Of a stretch of 15,139 bases of DNA, positions 14,704 through 15,139 are shown piece after piece; within the stretch, counting starts at the first letter, position 1; the number at the start of each line of letters is the position of its first letter. This DNA is from Bacteroides sp. (lineage in GTDB: Bacteria; Bacteroidota; Bacteroidia; Bacteroidales; SM23-62): contig DAOUVF010000020.1 of the NCBI GenBank assembly GCA_030667765.1, positions 1 through 15,139 on the forward strand, in the 5' to 3' direction. A model generated the notes under the pieces. The model saw only the letters and a list, made by a program, of their open reading frames with translations, did not search any database and was not told the DNA's origin. Position numbers and translations under genes: made by a program.

Positions 14704-15139
14704 TAGATTTAGTCCGGATCGTTCTGCGTTCAGGGAAAGATCAATCCCTCAAACGCTACCATCCCTGGGTTTTTTCCGGGGCCATCAAAAAAATATACGG
14801 GGAACCGGCTGAGGGTGATGTTGTTAAGATTTACTCCAACCAGGATGAATTTCTGGGAACAGGTCATTACCAGGAGGGTTCCATTGCCATCAGGATACTA
14901 TCCTTCAAGGAGGAGGAGATTGGTGAGGATTTTTATATCACCCGTATCAAGGATGCTCTCGCTGCCAGAGCGAAACTGGGACTGCCGGATGATAAGAAAA
15001 CCAATGTTTGCAGGCTGGTGAATGCCGAAGGGGATGGCTTACCCGGGTTCATTATCGATTATTATAATGGGACTGCTGTCATGCAGTTTCATTCCATCGG
15101 GATGCACATGCACAGGGACCTGCTGGTTAAGGGCTTACA
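14700..15139 (+). CDS. RlmI-type class I SAM-dependent 23S rRNA methyltransferase, 5' part
   Basis: The reading frame starts at the ATG at 14700-14702, overlapping the exonuclease stop as ATGA, and runs off the window with 146 complete codons; a full family member is about 390-400 residues. The N-terminus is a PUA RNA-binding domain with the family hallmark HPWVFSGAI (21-29) and GDVVKIYS (39-46). It is followed by the linker-type NAEGDGLPGFIIDYY (108-122) that marks the RlmI/RlmK-like m5C methyltransferases. The SAM-binding half lies beyond the edge, so catalytic residues cannot be checked. By family, it would methylate a cytosine of 23S rRNA. The overlap shows it is co-transcribed and probably translationally coupled with the exonuclease. 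Confidence 0.92.
   Translation, partial: MIDLVRIVLRSGKDQSLKRYHPWVFSGAIKKIYGEPAEGDVVKIYSNQDEFLGTGHYQEGSIAIRILSFKEEEIGEDFYITRIKDALAARAKLGLPDDKKTNVCRLVNAEGDGLPGFIIDYYNGTAVMQFHSIGMHMHRDLLVKGL

Noticed and set aside
14815..15021. 68-codon open frame near the right edge
   Set aside because: It is a shifted-frame shadow of the RlmI-type gene, whose true frame has clear family motifs but stays open past the window end.

Overview
The window looks like a chromosomal segment of an anaerobic or marine Bacteroidota species, probably of the order Bacteroidales. Three things suggest this. There is an OstA-like protein beside several SurA/PpiC-type foldases. Promoter-like boxes fit the Bacteroidota consensus TAnnTTTG, and clear Shine-Dalgarno sites are lacking. 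Families typical of the phylum are present: a small acidic DUF2795-type protein, a Tat-exported Gfo/Idh/MocA oxidoreductase and a two-domain acetylxylan-esterase-like hydrolase. I see no tRNA, rRNA, CRISPR array, transposase or prophage gene.

Left part (1-4802, + strand): a PduO-type cobalamin adenosyltransferase; a 73-residue DUF2795-type protein with its own candidate promoter and a strong Rho-independent terminator; a 355-base intergenic region (852-1206) rich in RNA-like structure; then a likely two-gene operon of an exported oxidoreductase and an exported two-domain hydrolase, which fits extracytoplasmic sugar modification.

Middle part (4822-12067, - strand): a probable operon read right to left: guaB (IMP dehydrogenase), a two-parvulin PPIase, a SurA-N-like lipoprotein without a parvulin domain, a SurA-like two-parvulin PPIase, and an OstA/LptA-like protein. 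The last four are predicted to act in the periplasm in outer-membrane protein folding and LPS transport. Gaps between the four envelope genes are only 8-13 bases; guaB is separated from them by 52 bases. This operon converges with the hydrolase gene, and the 19 bases between the two stop codons are almost entirely a perfect 18-base palindrome.

Right part (12143 to the end, + strand): recQ is divergent from guaB. It is followed by a DEDDy 3'-5' exonuclease and the 5' part of an RlmI-type rRNA methyltransferase gene cut by the window edge. The last two genes overlap by an ATGA.

The gene content is mostly ordinary for the phylum. The most unusual thing I found is non-coding: an 80-base, nearly continuous imperfect hairpin at 914-993 (about 32 base pairs), followed by a second hairpin and a pair of mutually exclusive stems ahead of the oxidoreductase gene. 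The best protein-level oddities are RecQ, whose zinc cysteines lie about 170 residues further from the helicase core than in E. coli RecQ, and the hydrolase, whose second domain seems to have lost its nucleophilic serine.
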